Part shown: piece by piece, positions 53,381 to 62,450 of the stretch
How positions within the stretch are numbered: the stretch's first letter is position 1
How the letters are laid out: each line of letters starts with the position of its first letter
From: Prochlorococcus sp. AG-436-C13
Lineage (GTDB): Bacteria > Cyanobacteriota > Cyanobacteriia > PCC-6307 > Cyanobiaceae
Direction: 5' to 3'
DNA length: 64,000 bases
Assembly (NCBI GenBank): GCA_003212695.1
Contig: QCPC01000002.1
Coordinates: 1-64,000 of the forward strand
Notes under the pieces: generated by a model
Told to the model about the DNA's origin: nothing
Seen by the model: the letters and a program-made list of their open reading frames with translations, nothing else
The model's database searches: none
Program-made: the position numbers and the translations under genes

Positions 53381-56038
53381 GTGGCGCACACCTTGGTCAT
53401 CGTAGAAAGTCCAACTAAGGCAAGAACTATAAAAAGCTTCTTGCCCAAAGACTTTCAAGTAATTGCCTCTATGGGCCATGTTAGGGATCTCCCAAAAGGA
53501 GCTGGTGAGATTCCTGCTGCAATGAAGAAAGAAAAATGGTCAAGAATTGGTGTTAACACAGCTGAAGACTTTGAACCTTTGTATGTTGTTCCAAAAGACA
53601 AAAAAAAGGTTGTAAGGGAATTAAAATCAGCTTTAAAAGATGCAAAAGAGCTTTTGTTGGCGACTGATGAAGACCGAGAAGGAGAAAGTATTAGCTGGCA
53701 TTTATTGGAGCTTTTAAAGCCAAAGGTACCAACCAAAAGGATGGTTTTCCATGAAATTACTAAGCAAGCTATTACTAAAGCCCTTCAGAAGCCAAGAGAT
53801 TTGGATATGGAGCTGGTTCATGCTCAAGAGACAAGAAGAATTCTAGATAGATTAGTTGGATATACTCTTTCTCCTCTTTTATGGAAAAAAGTTTCTTGGG
53901 GACTTTCTGCTGGACGAGTTCAATCAGTTTCTGTAAGACTTTTGGTAAATAGAGAGAGGGAAAGAAGAGCTTTTCAAAAAGCAAGTTATTGGGATTTGAA
54001 AACCACACTAGAAAAAAATAATATCCCTATAGATGCAAGATTGATTAATTATGGGGGACACAAAATTGCAATTGGAAGCGATTTTGATGAAAAAACAGGG
54101 AAAATTAAAACAGGTAGTAAGTCAAAACTTTTAAAGGAAAAGGAAGCTAAAGAATTAGCTGATTTATTTTCAAAAAATAAGTGGATAATTAAATCTGTTG
54201 AGAAGAAGCCAACAGTAAGGAAGCCTGTGCCTCCTTTTACTACAAGTACGCTGCAACAGGAAGCAAATAGGAAGCTCAGACTTTCTGCTAGAGAAACCAT
54301 GAGATGTGCTCAAGGGTTATATGAGCGAGGGTTCATAACATATATGAGAACAGATTCAGTTAATTTGTCTCAGCAAGCAATTGGGGCTGCTCGCAAATGT
54401 GTTGAATTGAGATATGGAAAAGAATATTTAAGTGAATCGCCTAGGCAATTCACTTCCAGTACAAGAAATGCACAAGAGGCCCATGAAGCAATAAGACCTG
54501 CAGGTGAAAGCTTTCGTACTCCTAAGGATTCAGGTTTGAGCGGCAGAGATTTGGCGTTGTACGAACTTATTTGGAAGCGAACGGTTGCTAGTCAAATGGC
54601 TGAAGCTAGGTTGACAATGCTTTCTGTAGATATAAGCGTTTGCGATTCTATTTTTCGTGCTACTGGTAAAAATATTGATTTCCCTGGTTTCTTTAGGGCT
54701 TATGTTGAGGGCAGTGATGACCCAGAAGCGGCATTGGAAGGTCAAGAGATTATTTTGCCTTCTCTCTCTTCAGGAGATGAACTTATTCCAAAAAATATAG
54801 ATGCCATTGGACATGAGACAAAGCCTCCAGCTAGATATAGTGAGGCTTCGCTAGTCAAGACTCTTGAAAAGGAAGGTATTGGTAGACCGTCTACTTATGC
54901 AAGCATTATTGGGACAATCGTTGATAGGGGATATGCATCATTAAATGCAAATTCTCTTGCCCCAACATTTACAGCATTTGCCGTAACGTCTTTATTAGAA
55001 GAGCATTTCCCTGATTTGGTAGACACAGCTTTTACTGCTCGTATGGAATCTTCTTTAGATGAGATTTCATCTGGTTCTATTAAGTGGCTACCTTATTTGG
55101 AATCATTTTATAAAGGGAGAAAAGGATTAGCGGCTCAAGTTGATAGAAGGGAAGGAGATATTGATGGTAAAGCTTATAGAAAAGTAGATCTTGAGGGCAT
55201 AGCATGTACAGTTCGCATTGGTTCAAATGGACCTTGGCTAGAGGGAAAGAGGATTAATGAAAAAGGTGAAGAAGTTGATGCTAAGGGAAATCTTCCTATA
55301 GATATAACCCCAGGGGATCTTGATCAAGATAAAGTAAAGCAAATTCTTGATGGGCCTTCAGATTTAGGAACTCATCCTGAAACAGGTGAAAAGGTATATC
55401 TGCGTTTTGGTCCATGGGGCCCTTTTGTTCAACTAGGCGAAGCTGCTGATAGTAAAGAAAAACCTAGACGTTCATCTCTACCTAAGGATATAAAAACTCA
55501 GGAGCTTACTTTGGCTCAGGCTGTAAAACTTTTGAGCCTTCCAAGGATATTAGGCGATCATCCTGAGGGAGGAAAAATAGAAGCTAGAACAGGTCAATTC
55601 GGTCCTTATATTGTCTGGGATAAAGGGAATGGGGAAAAACCAGATAATAGATCTTTAAAAAAAGAAGATGATGTTTATGAAATTGAACTCAAAAGAGCAC
55701 TTGAATTGTTGTCTATACCAAAACTTGGTAGAGGAGGAAGAATGGCTATAAGAGATTTAGGCTTACCAAAAGGAGACACTGAAAATATTCATGTTTATAA
55801 CGGCCCATATGGACTTTATGTCAAACAAGGAAAAATCAATGCTTCCTTACCAAAAGATAAAAATGCTGATGAAGTGACAATTGACGAGGCGATTGAACTT
55901 ATAAAAGCCAAGAAATCTACCAAATCAAAAAGAAGCTTAAAGAAAAAGAAGAGTTCTGTTAAATCAAACTCTAATAGACAAACTAAGACAACAAGTTCAA
56001 AAGGAAAATCTTTAAAGATTTCAAAATCCAAAGAGTAA
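53381..56038 (+). CDS. topA: DNA topoisomerase I
   Basis: TopA relaxes negative supercoils by single-strand passage. The 885-aa protein starts at a GTG and has the TOPRIM domain (HTLVIVESPTKARTIKSFL, LLATDEDREGESISWHLLE). The active-site Tyr is in YERGFITYMRTDSVNLS. The C-terminal topo repeats are of the type KVYLRFGPWGPFVQLGEA and GKIEARTGQFGPYIVWDKG, with a Lys/Ser-rich basic tail. The C-terminal zinc fingers of the E. coli enzyme are absent, as usual in cyanobacteria. Confidence 0.97.
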   Translation: MAHTLVIVESPTKARTIKSFLPKDFQVIASMGHVRDLPKGAGEIPAAMKKEKWSRIGVNTAEDFEPLYVVPKDKKKVVRELKSALKDAKELLLATDEDREGESISWHLLELLKPKVPTKRMVFHEITKQAITKALQKPRDLDMELVHAQETRRILDRLVGYTLSPLLWKKVSWGLSAGRVQSVSVRLLVNRERERRAFQKASYWDLKTTLEKNNIPIDARLINYGGHKIAIGSDFDEKTGKIKTGSKSKLLKEKEAKELADLFSKNKWIIKSVEKKPTVRKPVPPFTTSTLQQEANRKLRLSARETMRCAQGLYERGFITYMRTDSVNLSQQAIGAARKCVELRYGKEYLSESPRQFTSSTRNAQEAHEAIRPAGESFRTPKDSGLSGRDLALYELIWKRTVASQMAEARLTMLSVDISVCDSIFRATGKNIDFPGFFRAYVEGSDDPEAALEGQEIILPSLSSGDELIPKNIDAIGHETKPPARYSEASLVKTLEKEGIGRPSTYASIIGTIVDRGYASLNANSLAPTFTAFAVTSLLEEHFPDLVDTAFTARMESSLDEISSGSIKWLPYLESFYKGRKGLAAQVDRREGDIDGKAYRKVDLEGIACTVRIGSNGPWLEGKRINEKGEEVDAKGNLPIDITPGDLDQDKVKQILDGPSDLGTHPETGEKVYLRFGPWGPFVQLGEAADSKEKPRRSSLPKDIKTQELTLAQAVKLLSLPRILGDHPEGGKIEARTGQFGPYIVWDKGNGEKPDNRSLKKEDDVYEIELKRALELLSIPKLGRGGRMAIRDLGLPKGDTENIHVYNGPYGLYVKQGKINASLPKDKNADEVTIDEAIELIKAKKSTKSKRSLKKKKSSVKSNSNRQTKTTSSKGKSLKISKSKE

Positions 56039-56041
56039 ATA

Positions 56042-56521
56042 ATGAATTTATTTAAGGAAGTTTCTATTAAGAATTGGCTTTTAATTTTCGCTGAGATTAT
56101 TCTATTCAGTTTTCTTCAATCATGCGCTGGAACTAATTTTGGCAAGAGATTAACCAATAGTTTTGATATTCCTTTGCAAGATTCTGACTCTTTAAATAAT
56201 ATGGGAAATAGAAAAATAGATAAGGATAATCAATTAGATAATAAGGGTAATAATCAATTAGTGAAAAAGGATGTAGAACTGAAAAGTAATAATATCTCAT
56301 ACTCTTCTAATGAGATTAAGAAAGTAGAATCTTCGTATAAAGATAGTAAATCATTTAAACTTAAGCCATATAGAATTATAATTAGACTTTATGAGGTTGA
56401 TCCTTCTGCTCCTGCTCAAATAGTTACCAGTGCATTGAGAGATGCGGGAGTTAGATTTGAAGTAGAGAGAATAGAAAAGTTTGATATTGAAAACAAAGTA
56501 AAGAATTCATTTGAGAGGTAA
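56042..56521 (+). CDS. Hypothetical lipoprotein
   Basis: The 159-aa product has a hydrophobic N-terminus ending FLQSCAGTNFG, a fair lipobox with Cys at residue 28, so it is probably a membrane-anchored lipoprotein. A long Asn/Asp/Lys-rich linker (about 50-105) follows. A short C-terminal fold has PYRIIIRLYEVDPSAPAQIV and ALRDAGVRFEVERIEKFDI, a beta-alpha-beta look. The family is unknown to me. It starts 3 bases after topA and is followed by a DUF2232 gene 5 bases on. Confidence 0.7.
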   Translation: MNLFKEVSIKNWLLIFAEIILFSFLQSCAGTNFGKRLTNSFDIPLQDSDSLNNMGNRKIDKDNQLDNKGNNQLVKKDVELKSNNISYSSNEIKKVESSYKDSKSFKLKPYRIIIRLYEVDPSAPAQIVTSALRDAGVRFEVERIEKFDIENKVKNSFER

Positions 56522-56526
56522 ATATT

Positions 56527-57213
56527 TTGCTTAATTTTAGAAATTATATAACTATAAGAAAAACCAACTTTCGCAAGCCTCTTTCAAGAAGACAAGCAAT
56601 TCGATTGGTTGAGACCTCATTTTTAGCAGCAGCTTCTGCCTTGATATGGATAGCACTTTATTATTTGCCAATTGGAGGAGCTTTTTTCAGACTTGCATTG
56701 CCTTTGCCATTAGCTCTTTTGCAAGTGAGAAGAGGCCCTTCTTCAGGAATTGAAGGTACGTGTCTTTTAGTATTTCTTTTGATTGCACTTATGGGTCCAG
56801 TGAGAGGACCTTTGGTTATGTTCCCGTATGGATTTCTTTCTCTTTGGTTGGGATGGAGCTGGTTTAGGGGTATTAGTTGGTGGCTGAGTTGGGGGATAGG
56901 TGTTTTGATTGGTACATTAGGTTTTCTTATAAGAGTTTTTTTAGTTTCACTTCTTGTTGGCGAGAACCTTTGGATAGTTGTTCTTAGAGCAGGATCCCTA
57001 TTGATAGAAAAAATTACAGCACCATTAAGTCTTACTTTTGTTCCAGATTTGTTTTCTGTTCAAATCGTTGCTCTCCTATTAGTTCTCTTTCAAGAGCTGA
57101 TATTTGTTCTTACTTTGCATGCTGTGGCATTTTGGATTTTTCCAAAACTGCAAGCCCGAGTCCCAATGCCGCCTCGCGTATTAAATAATTTAATTTTGTG
57201 GGACCCAACTTGA
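56527..57213 (+). CDS. DUF2232-like integral membrane protein
   Basis: The 228-aa protein has about five or six helices. A basic N-terminus ([20 protein letters not shown]) precedes [20 protein letters not shown] and [20 protein letters not shown], the pattern I associate with DUF2232 (YybS-type) proteins, whose role is unknown. The start is a TTG. The following cobT-like frame begins inside its last 16 bases. It is in the topA-lipoprotein-DUF2232-cobT run. Confidence 0.78.
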   Translation: MLNFRNYITIRKTNFRKPLSRRQAIRLVETSFLAAASALIWIALYYLPIGGAFFRLALPLPLALLQVRRGPSSGIEGTCLLVFLLIALMGPVRGPLVMFPYGFLSLWLGWSWFRGISWWLSWGIGVLIGTLGFLIRVFLVSLLVGENLWIVVLRAGSLLIEKITAPLSLTFVPDLFSVQIVALLLVLFQELIFVLTLHAVAFWIFPKLQARVPMPPRVLNNLILWDPT

Positions 57214-58391
57214 ATAAGTTAGATATAAGTGCTTCTAATTTAAATCTTCCTAAGGGATGTAAAGCCTTTGGTGAAGTGGCAACATCATCTTTCTTATTAG
57301 ATCGCTGGATTAGGATTTGGAGTAATTCTATTAATGAAATAAATAGTCTTTTAGTATTGGCAGGCTCCAAAACTGCTGAAATAGAAGGCGTTTCTTCAGC
57401 AGGTGCTACAAAAGAGTCGCGACGTTATACAGCTATTGCAGATGCTGAATTGCTTTTAAGAGGTCCTTCTCAATCAAGAAAATGGCCTTTACCTCCTCTT
57501 CCTGCAGGCGTGTCGCCTGCTCTCATCAGTCATGTTGCTTCTCGGTTGATGGGGCTGAAGCCATTGATTGTTAGCACTGGGTTAATTCAAACGCCTTCTT
57601 TCTGTCATCTGATCGCTTCGTCTAATGGGCCTTCAAATTGTTTGACGACTGGAAAGGCTATGCATTTGAAGCGTGTAGATCTTCTATGGGATAAAGGATT
57701 TTCAATGGGCATGAGTTTTACTAAACCACTTTTATTAGCAGAATGTGTGCCAGGAGGAACGACAACTGCACTTGCAGTATTAACTGGCATAGGACTCTCT
57801 GTAGGAGAATTAATTAGTGGAAGCAACCGTAATCCAGCAATGCAATTAAAGAAGAGTTTGGTAGAACAGGGACTATTGGCTGCAGAACTAGGTAGTCATC
57901 CAATGCCGAAGAATGTATTGGCTGCAGTTGGGGATCCATTCCAACCATTTGCAGTTGGATTGCTTATGGGAGCGAGACACGCTGCTCAACCAGTTATATT
58001 AGGCGGAGGAAGTCAGATGGTAGCTATTTTGGCAGTTGCATTGGCTTCTATTGATTCATCTTTAAGAAATGAATTTTTAAAAGATATCTCAATTGGAACA
58101 ACTGCATGGCTTGCTGAGGAGATTATTTCTTCTACCAAGACTCAGAGTGAATTTCCTCTTTTAATTAAGGAAATAGAAAAGTTCTTTGATGTATCGCTTT
58201 TATGCTTATCTTCAGGATTAAATTTCTCAGGTAGTTCTAAGAAGGTTTTGAGAGATTATGAACTGGGATTTATAAAAGAAGGTGTAGGAGCTGGTGCTTT
58301 TTCATTATTAGCACAACTTAATGGCTTTAGTTGTAAACAATTGGTTGAACAGTGTGAACTTGCGGTTGATCAATTAAATGAAAATACATAG
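57198..58391 (+). CDS. CobT-like nicotinate-nucleotide-dimethylbenzimidazole phosphoribosyltransferase family
   Basis: CobT activates the lower-ligand base of cobamides. The 397-aa protein belongs to the cyanobacterial/archaeal CobT-like branch (which I recall as TIGR00303): [40 protein letters not shown] and [18 protein letters not shown]. The lower base used by these organisms is probably adenine rather than DMB, which is known for marine cyanobacteria. The GTG start overlaps the DUF2232 gene by 16 bases; a TTG at 57210 is an alternative. Confidence 0.85.
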   Translation: MGPNLNKLDISASNLNLPKGCKAFGEVATSSFLLDRWIRIWSNSINEINSLLVLAGSKTAEIEGVSSAGATKESRRYTAIADAELLLRGPSQSRKWPLPPLPAGVSPALISHVASRLMGLKPLIVSTGLIQTPSFCHLIASSNGPSNCLTTGKAMHLKRVDLLWDKGFSMGMSFTKPLLLAECVPGGTTTALAVLTGIGLSVGELISGSNRNPAMQLKKSLVEQGLLAAELGSHPMPKNVLAAVGDPFQPFAVGLLMGARHAAQPVILGGGSQMVAILAVALASIDSSLRNEFLKDISIGTTAWLAEEIISSTKTQSEFPLLIKEIEKFFDVSLLCLSSGLNFSGSSKKVLRDYELGFIKEGVGAGAFSLLAQLNGFSCKQLVEQCELAVDQLNENT

Positions 58392-58423
58392 CTATATTGC
58401 TAATTGCTATTAGGGTTTAGATT

Positions 58424-59428
58424 ATGATGGATATCAGCACCTTAGGAAGAAGAGAATTCCTTCGTTTGGCAGCATTGACAGCCTTGCTAGGTTTGTCTGG
58501 ATGTTCTTTTGCGAATAGTAAACCTACCTTAAGGTTGTCGAGAGGTGTTTTGCCAATAGATTTTTTGCAAGCTTTACAAGAACCATGGAGATATAAGTAT
58601 TTCCATTCAGATCTAGGCCTTTCCCAGGACAAATTTCCTTTTAATAAAAATGACGATTTAACAGCTTTAGGTGATGGTTGGCTTAAACATATTCCGTTTG
58701 AATTATTCCAGACTATTGAAGCACCAGAGATTTCCAGGAACTTAAGCACACAAGCTATTGATTTCTTAGACAGTTTTAAATCCAATATTTCATCACGAAT
58801 ATTGCCTATAGGGGTTAGCCCTTGGGTCTTGATTTTTAGAGGAGGAGAAGAATTTCTTGCTGGAGCAAGAGATTCATGGGAAGTTCTTTTAGACCCTCTT
58901 CTTAGGGATCAGGTAGTGCTTCCTAGTAGCCCTAGGGTCATTATGTCTTTAGCAGATAGAATGAATCAACTTGATTCATTAAGGCTTTTAAGGTTGCAAG
59001 CAAGAATATATGATGATCGCAATGGCTTAAACTGGTTGTTGTCTGGCAAGGCGAAAGTAGCTGTTTTACCTTTGCAGACTTGTTTAAATACACTTGCGGC
59101 TGACCCTCGGTTGAATATTGTAGTACCCAAACAAGGAGCCCCTTTAAATTGGACAGTTTTATTGCAGTCAAAGCTTTCTAAAGAGCTATTGCCATCTAGT
59201 TGGGTTAAAAAATCATGGAAGGTGCCCTTAATGATTAAATTACTTGCAAAAGGATTAATACCTCCTATTGACTACTTAGAAGTTGTTAAGGTGATTAATT
59301 ATCTTCCCAAAAAATATCATTCTATCTATAATTCTCAAGAGTCTTTTCAAAGGTCATGGTCATTGCCATTGTTAAATAACACAGAGGAAAAGTTTCTTGA
59401 GGATAAGTGGATTGACTCATCTCCATAG
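58424..59428 (+). CDS. Putative extracellular solute-binding lipoprotein (polyamine-type ABC)
   Basis: The 334-aa product has a Tat-like signal, GRREFLRLAALTALLGLSGC, with a lipobox LSGC at about residue 27. The mature part resembles spermidine/putrescine-type binding proteins (VSPWVLIFRGGEEFLAGARD, WLLSGKAKVAVLPLQTC). No ABC partners lie next to it and the conserved ligand residues cannot be checked, so the substrate is open. Its last 12 bases overlap the convergent aldo/keto reductase gene. Confidence 0.68.
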   Translation: MMDISTLGRREFLRLAALTALLGLSGCSFANSKPTLRLSRGVLPIDFLQALQEPWRYKYFHSDLGLSQDKFPFNKNDDLTALGDGWLKHIPFELFQTIEAPEISRNLSTQAIDFLDSFKSNISSRILPIGVSPWVLIFRGGEEFLAGARDSWEVLLDPLLRDQVVLPSSPRVIMSLADRMNQLDSLRLLRLQARIYDDRNGLNWLLSGKAKVAVLPLQTCLNTLAADPRLNIVVPKQGAPLNWTVLLQSKLSKELLPSSWVKKSWKVPLMIKLLAKGLIPPIDYLEVVKVINYLPKKYHSIYNSQESFQRSWSLPLLNNTEEKFLEDKWIDSSP

Positions 59429-60553
59429 CCTCCTGACCGGATTGCCCTGCAATTCTTCATTGGTATTACTTAAAAGACTTGGTATGTCTAGACTATAGGG
59501 ACATCGAGGCAAGCAATCTCCGCATTTTATACATGCACTACCGTTCTTTTTCTCCCACCAATGACCTGCCTGACCAATTAGATTATATCTTTCTTTTGCA
59601 AATGTTTTTAAGTCTAGCCCAATAGCGAGATTTCGTAGGCGTAGAATTTCAGGGATTGGTATTTCCTCAGGACATGGCAAGCATTTTTTGCATTGTCCAC
59701 AAAATGTTTCACCTAATCGACTTTTCATTCTATTAAACATATTTTCAATGGCTCTTTTCTCTATTCCTTTTAGCGGATCATTAGAATTAATAAGCTTTTT
59801 TGCAAGGGAAAAATCTTCAATTTTGTGAGCACCAAGAGTAAGAGTACTAATACCCTGTCCTAAAAGAAATCTATAAGCTAGTTCAAGTGGCAATATGGGA
59901 TAACAGTCTTCAATAAGTGTTGTACTTGGGAGGTGTAAATGACCTCCTTTGTCTGCAGGTGAAATAGCCATAACTCCCATGCCTTCTGTTAAAGCTTTCA
60001 GAGCAAGGGGCATTCGACTTTGGTCTAATAAATGCAGGTGAAGACTGCAAAACTGAAACTGACGGCTGTTAATTGCTTCTTCAATTAAATTTAAAGACCC
60101 ATGAGAAGTGAAACCTACCTGTCCAACTAGCTCCTCATTTTTGGCCCATTTAAGTAATTTAGCCCCTTCACCTTTTAGGGCCCAGTCCAAATGTTTAGGT
60201 AAATTGAGTCCATGGATTGCCAGATTATGAATCTTTTGAATACCTAACCTCTTTAAAATTCCTTTTATTTGCGTTTTACCATCTGAAATTCCAATTTCTG
60301 GCAAAATTTTACTTGTGATTATCCAATTGCCCTCAGGTTTAATTCCATCTGCCTTAAGTTTTTTTAAGGATTCGCCTAAAAAAAATTCAGCAGGTCCATA
60401 TGCTGGAGCTGTCTCTATATGATTAATTCCTGCCAAACAAGCTTCTTTAGCAACCAAATACATTTGCTCTATTGATTCAATTGCTCTCATAGTCCCTAAG
60501 GTGAAGAGGCTAATCTCAGGTCCTATACCAAATCGATTACGTTTAGCTTTCAT
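59417..60553 (-). CDS. Aldo/keto reductase with C-terminal 4Fe-4S ferredoxin motifs
   Basis: The 378-aa protein has an AKR TIM barrel (INHIETAPAYGPAEFFLGES with the active Tyr-type region, IHNLAIHGLNLPKHLDWALK). Cys motifs follow: CGQCKKCLPCPEEIPIPEIL and ACIKCGDCLPRCPYSLDIPS. It therefore combines an oxidoreductase barrel with ferredoxin-like clusters, a common subfamily of unknown substrate. Electron donor and substrate cannot be told. Convergent with the solute-binding gene by 12 bp. Confidence 0.88.
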   Translation of the reverse strand: MKAKRNRFGIGPEISLFTLGTMRAIESIEQMYLVAKEACLAGINHIETAPAYGPAEFFLGESLKKLKADGIKPEGNWIITSKILPEIGISDGKTQIKGILKRLGIQKIHNLAIHGLNLPKHLDWALKGEGAKLLKWAKNEELVGQVGFTSHGSLNLIEEAINSRQFQFCSLHLHLLDQSRMPLALKALTEGMGVMAISPADKGGHLHLPSTTLIEDCYPILPLELAYRFLLGQGISTLTLGAHKIEDFSLAKKLINSNDPLKGIEKRAIENMFNRMKSRLGETFCGQCKKCLPCPEEIPIPEILRLRNLAIGLDLKTFAKERYNLIGQAGHWWEKKNGSACIKCGDCLPRCPYSLDIPSLLSNTNEELQGNPVRRLWR

Positions 60554-60655
60554 TCAACTGGGATTTGAGTTTCTTTCATCTGGCATCTGGAGAGTTTTTT
60601 TGTTAGAACTTTTCTTTGATTATGACTAAGTATTTTTTGTTTTGTTCTTTTTAAA

Positions 60656-61321
60656 ATGTTTACAGGTCTAATTCAATCAGTAGGGACAATTCATCTCCAT
60701 GGTAAAGGAGTTTTGATAGAATCTCATTCTTCTTTTTTACCATTAGTTCTTGGAGAGAGTATTTCTGTAGATGGTGTTTGCTTAACGGTTTCTGGGTTGC
60801 GAGATAATTCTTTCTTTGCAGATATAAGCGAAGAAACTCTAAAAAGGACTACTCTTGGAGAAAAGTCTAAGAAGCAAGGATTTGTAAATTTAGAAAAAGC
60901 ATTGAGGCTCTCAGACCGACTTGGAGGACATTTAGTGAGTGGACATGTTGATGGTGTAGGTAAGGTTGTTAATTTAAAGTCTTTGTCAAACTCCTGGGAT
61001 TTAGAAATTGCTTGGGAGGAGAGTATATTTTCAAAATATATATGCGATAAAGCAAGTATTGCTATTAACGGTGTAAGCCTTACTGTTTCTGAAAAAAAAC
61101 AAAAAGGTGATGTTTTTAAAATTGCTGTAATTCCCCACACTTGGTCAAATACTTCATTGCAATATTTAAAAGAAGGGGAGATTGTAAATCTTGAAGCCGA
61201 TCTTATGGCTAAATATGCAGAAAGCCTATTGAAATATGACTTTGTAGGCTTTAAACAACGAGAAGCACCTAAGGAGTCTTCTGATTTGTCCGATGATTGG
61301 TTAATAAAAAATGGTTATTGA
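60656..61321 (+). CDS. ribE: Riboflavin synthase, alpha chain
   Basis: It dismutates two 6,7-dimethyl-8-ribityllumazine molecules to riboflavin. The 221-aa protein has the two internal lumazine-binding repeats with MFTGLIQSVGTIHLHG, the paired motifs SVDGVCLTVSG and AINGVSLTVSE, and GGHLVSGHVDGVGKV with NTSLQYLKEGEIVNLE. Length is typical. It sits alone between an aldo/keto reductase and the cyAbrB gene, both on the other strand. Confidence 0.96.
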   Translation: MFTGLIQSVGTIHLHGKGVLIESHSSFLPLVLGESISVDGVCLTVSGLRDNSFFADISEETLKRTTLGEKSKKQGFVNLEKALRLSDRLGGHLVSGHVDGVGKVVNLKSLSNSWDLEIAWEESIFSKYICDKASIAINGVSLTVSEKKQKGDVFKIAVIPHTWSNTSLQYLKEGEIVNLEADLMAKYAESLLKYDFVGFKQREAPKESSDLSDDWLIKNGY

Positions 61322-61370
61322 TAATATTTTAATTGTCCAAGCAAGATGTCTAATAACGCAAATCTTATAT

Positions 61371-61745
61371 TTATTTGATTTCTAGAGTTTTTCCACCTAG
61401 AGGAAGTAAACATATGGCTCCAGAATCTTTCCTTACATCAATTCTAAATTCCTGGCCTGGTTCTAGGCCAAGTTTTTTTGTATAGGCATGACCTATTAGA
61501 AGATTCCCATTCCCATGCACCTTGGTACGGAATTCTGCTTGCCGACCTCGTGAAGATCTATTACCAGGCCTCCCAGGTCCATTAGAGCGAAGCTTGTATC
61601 CTTTTGCTTGGACCAATGCTCGGTAGAAGCTTTTACGTAAAACCCTACCGCTTGGACCTACATAACCGCAGCCTCTTGCGATTTCATCCTCAGAACATTT
61701 GCTCAGTGATCTGGCTTTGTTGAGTAATTCTTGACCTACCAGCAT
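61371..61745 (-). CDS. cyAbrB-type transcriptional regulator
   Basis: CyAbrB proteins are cyanobacteria-specific DNA-binding regulators linked to carbon/nitrogen balance. The 124-aa product has an N-terminal region (LLNKARSLSKCSEDEIARGC, YVGPSGRVLRKSFYRALVQA) and a C-terminal AbrB-like swapped-hairpin domain (FRTKVHGNGNLLIGHAYTKK, EFRIDVRKDSG). The family places the AbrB domain at the C-terminus as here. It is monocistronic and read in the same direction as ctaE-ctaD. Confidence 0.9.
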   Translation of the reverse strand: MLVGQELLNKARSLSKCSEDEIARGCGYVGPSGRVLRKSFYRALVQAKGYKLRSNGPGRPGNRSSRGRQAEFRTKVHGNGNLLIGHAYTKKLGLEPGQEFRIDVRKDSGAICLLPLGGKTLEIK

Positions 61746-61842
61746 GTAATAGTTCTATTAGTTTCTATTAATTCTGACGAATAACTGCAATTGTGGCAAT
61801 AAACCTCTTTAAATTAATTTGTTTATTATCAAGAATTAAAGA

Positions 61843-62445
61843 TTAAAGAAGATAGAGAATGATGAATAAAACCACCCATATCCCATCAACAAAATGCCAA
61901 TAGAGTTCTGCTGCCTCAAAAGGGAACCTATTGGTTTTTGTAATTCGTCCACCTGGAGAACGTGATTGCCACCAAATAATTAAAATCATTATTGCCCCTA
62001 AAGTCACATGAAGCCCATGGAAGCCTGTTAAGGCGTAAAAAGTGCTTGCATAGAGGTTGTCGGTTAGTCCAAATGGGAGGGTAAAATATTCGAACATTTG
62101 ACTTATCAGGAATGCCACTCCAAGTCCTGCCGTAATAAGTAGCCAGTATTGACATTTCTTCGAGTTATTTTCTTCTAAATATTTGCCTGCCTTGTGAAAC
62201 GTTGCACTACTAACTAACAATAAAATAGTATTTAAAGTTGGAAGGGGAAGTTCTAGTTCATAAATAGCGTCTGGAAGCAAAGGATTAACTGCTTTGAAAG
62301 TTAGATACGCTGCAAAAAATCCAGCGAAAGTCATTCCATCTGCAATAAGAAAAGTTATAAGACCAAATAATCTATGATCCGCATGCTCCTCTTTGCTTGA
62401 TATAACCTCATTCGACTTTTTATTTAGAGGGGAAACTGTTGTCAT
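61843..62445 (-). CDS. ctaE: Cytochrome c oxidase subunit III
   Basis: CtaE is the third core subunit of aa3-type oxidase. The 200-aa protein has five helices, the short bacterial type. Visible marks are RLFGLITFLIADGMTFAGFF, ALTGFHGLHVTLGAIMILII and AAELYWHFVDGIWVVLFI, with the conserved Glu and His residues. The start follows the ctaD stop by 5 bases, so the genes are one operon, in the order ctaC-ctaD-ctaE usual for cyanobacteria. Confidence 0.95.
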   Translation of the reverse strand: MTTVSPLNKKSNEVISSKEEHADHRLFGLITFLIADGMTFAGFFAAYLTFKAVNPLLPDAIYELELPLPTLNTILLLVSSATFHKAGKYLEENNSKKCQYWLLITAGLGVAFLISQMFEYFTLPFGLTDNLYASTFYALTGFHGLHVTLGAIMILIIWWQSRSPGGRITKTNRFPFEAAELYWHFVDGIWVVLFIILYLL

Positions 62446-62450
62446 TACAA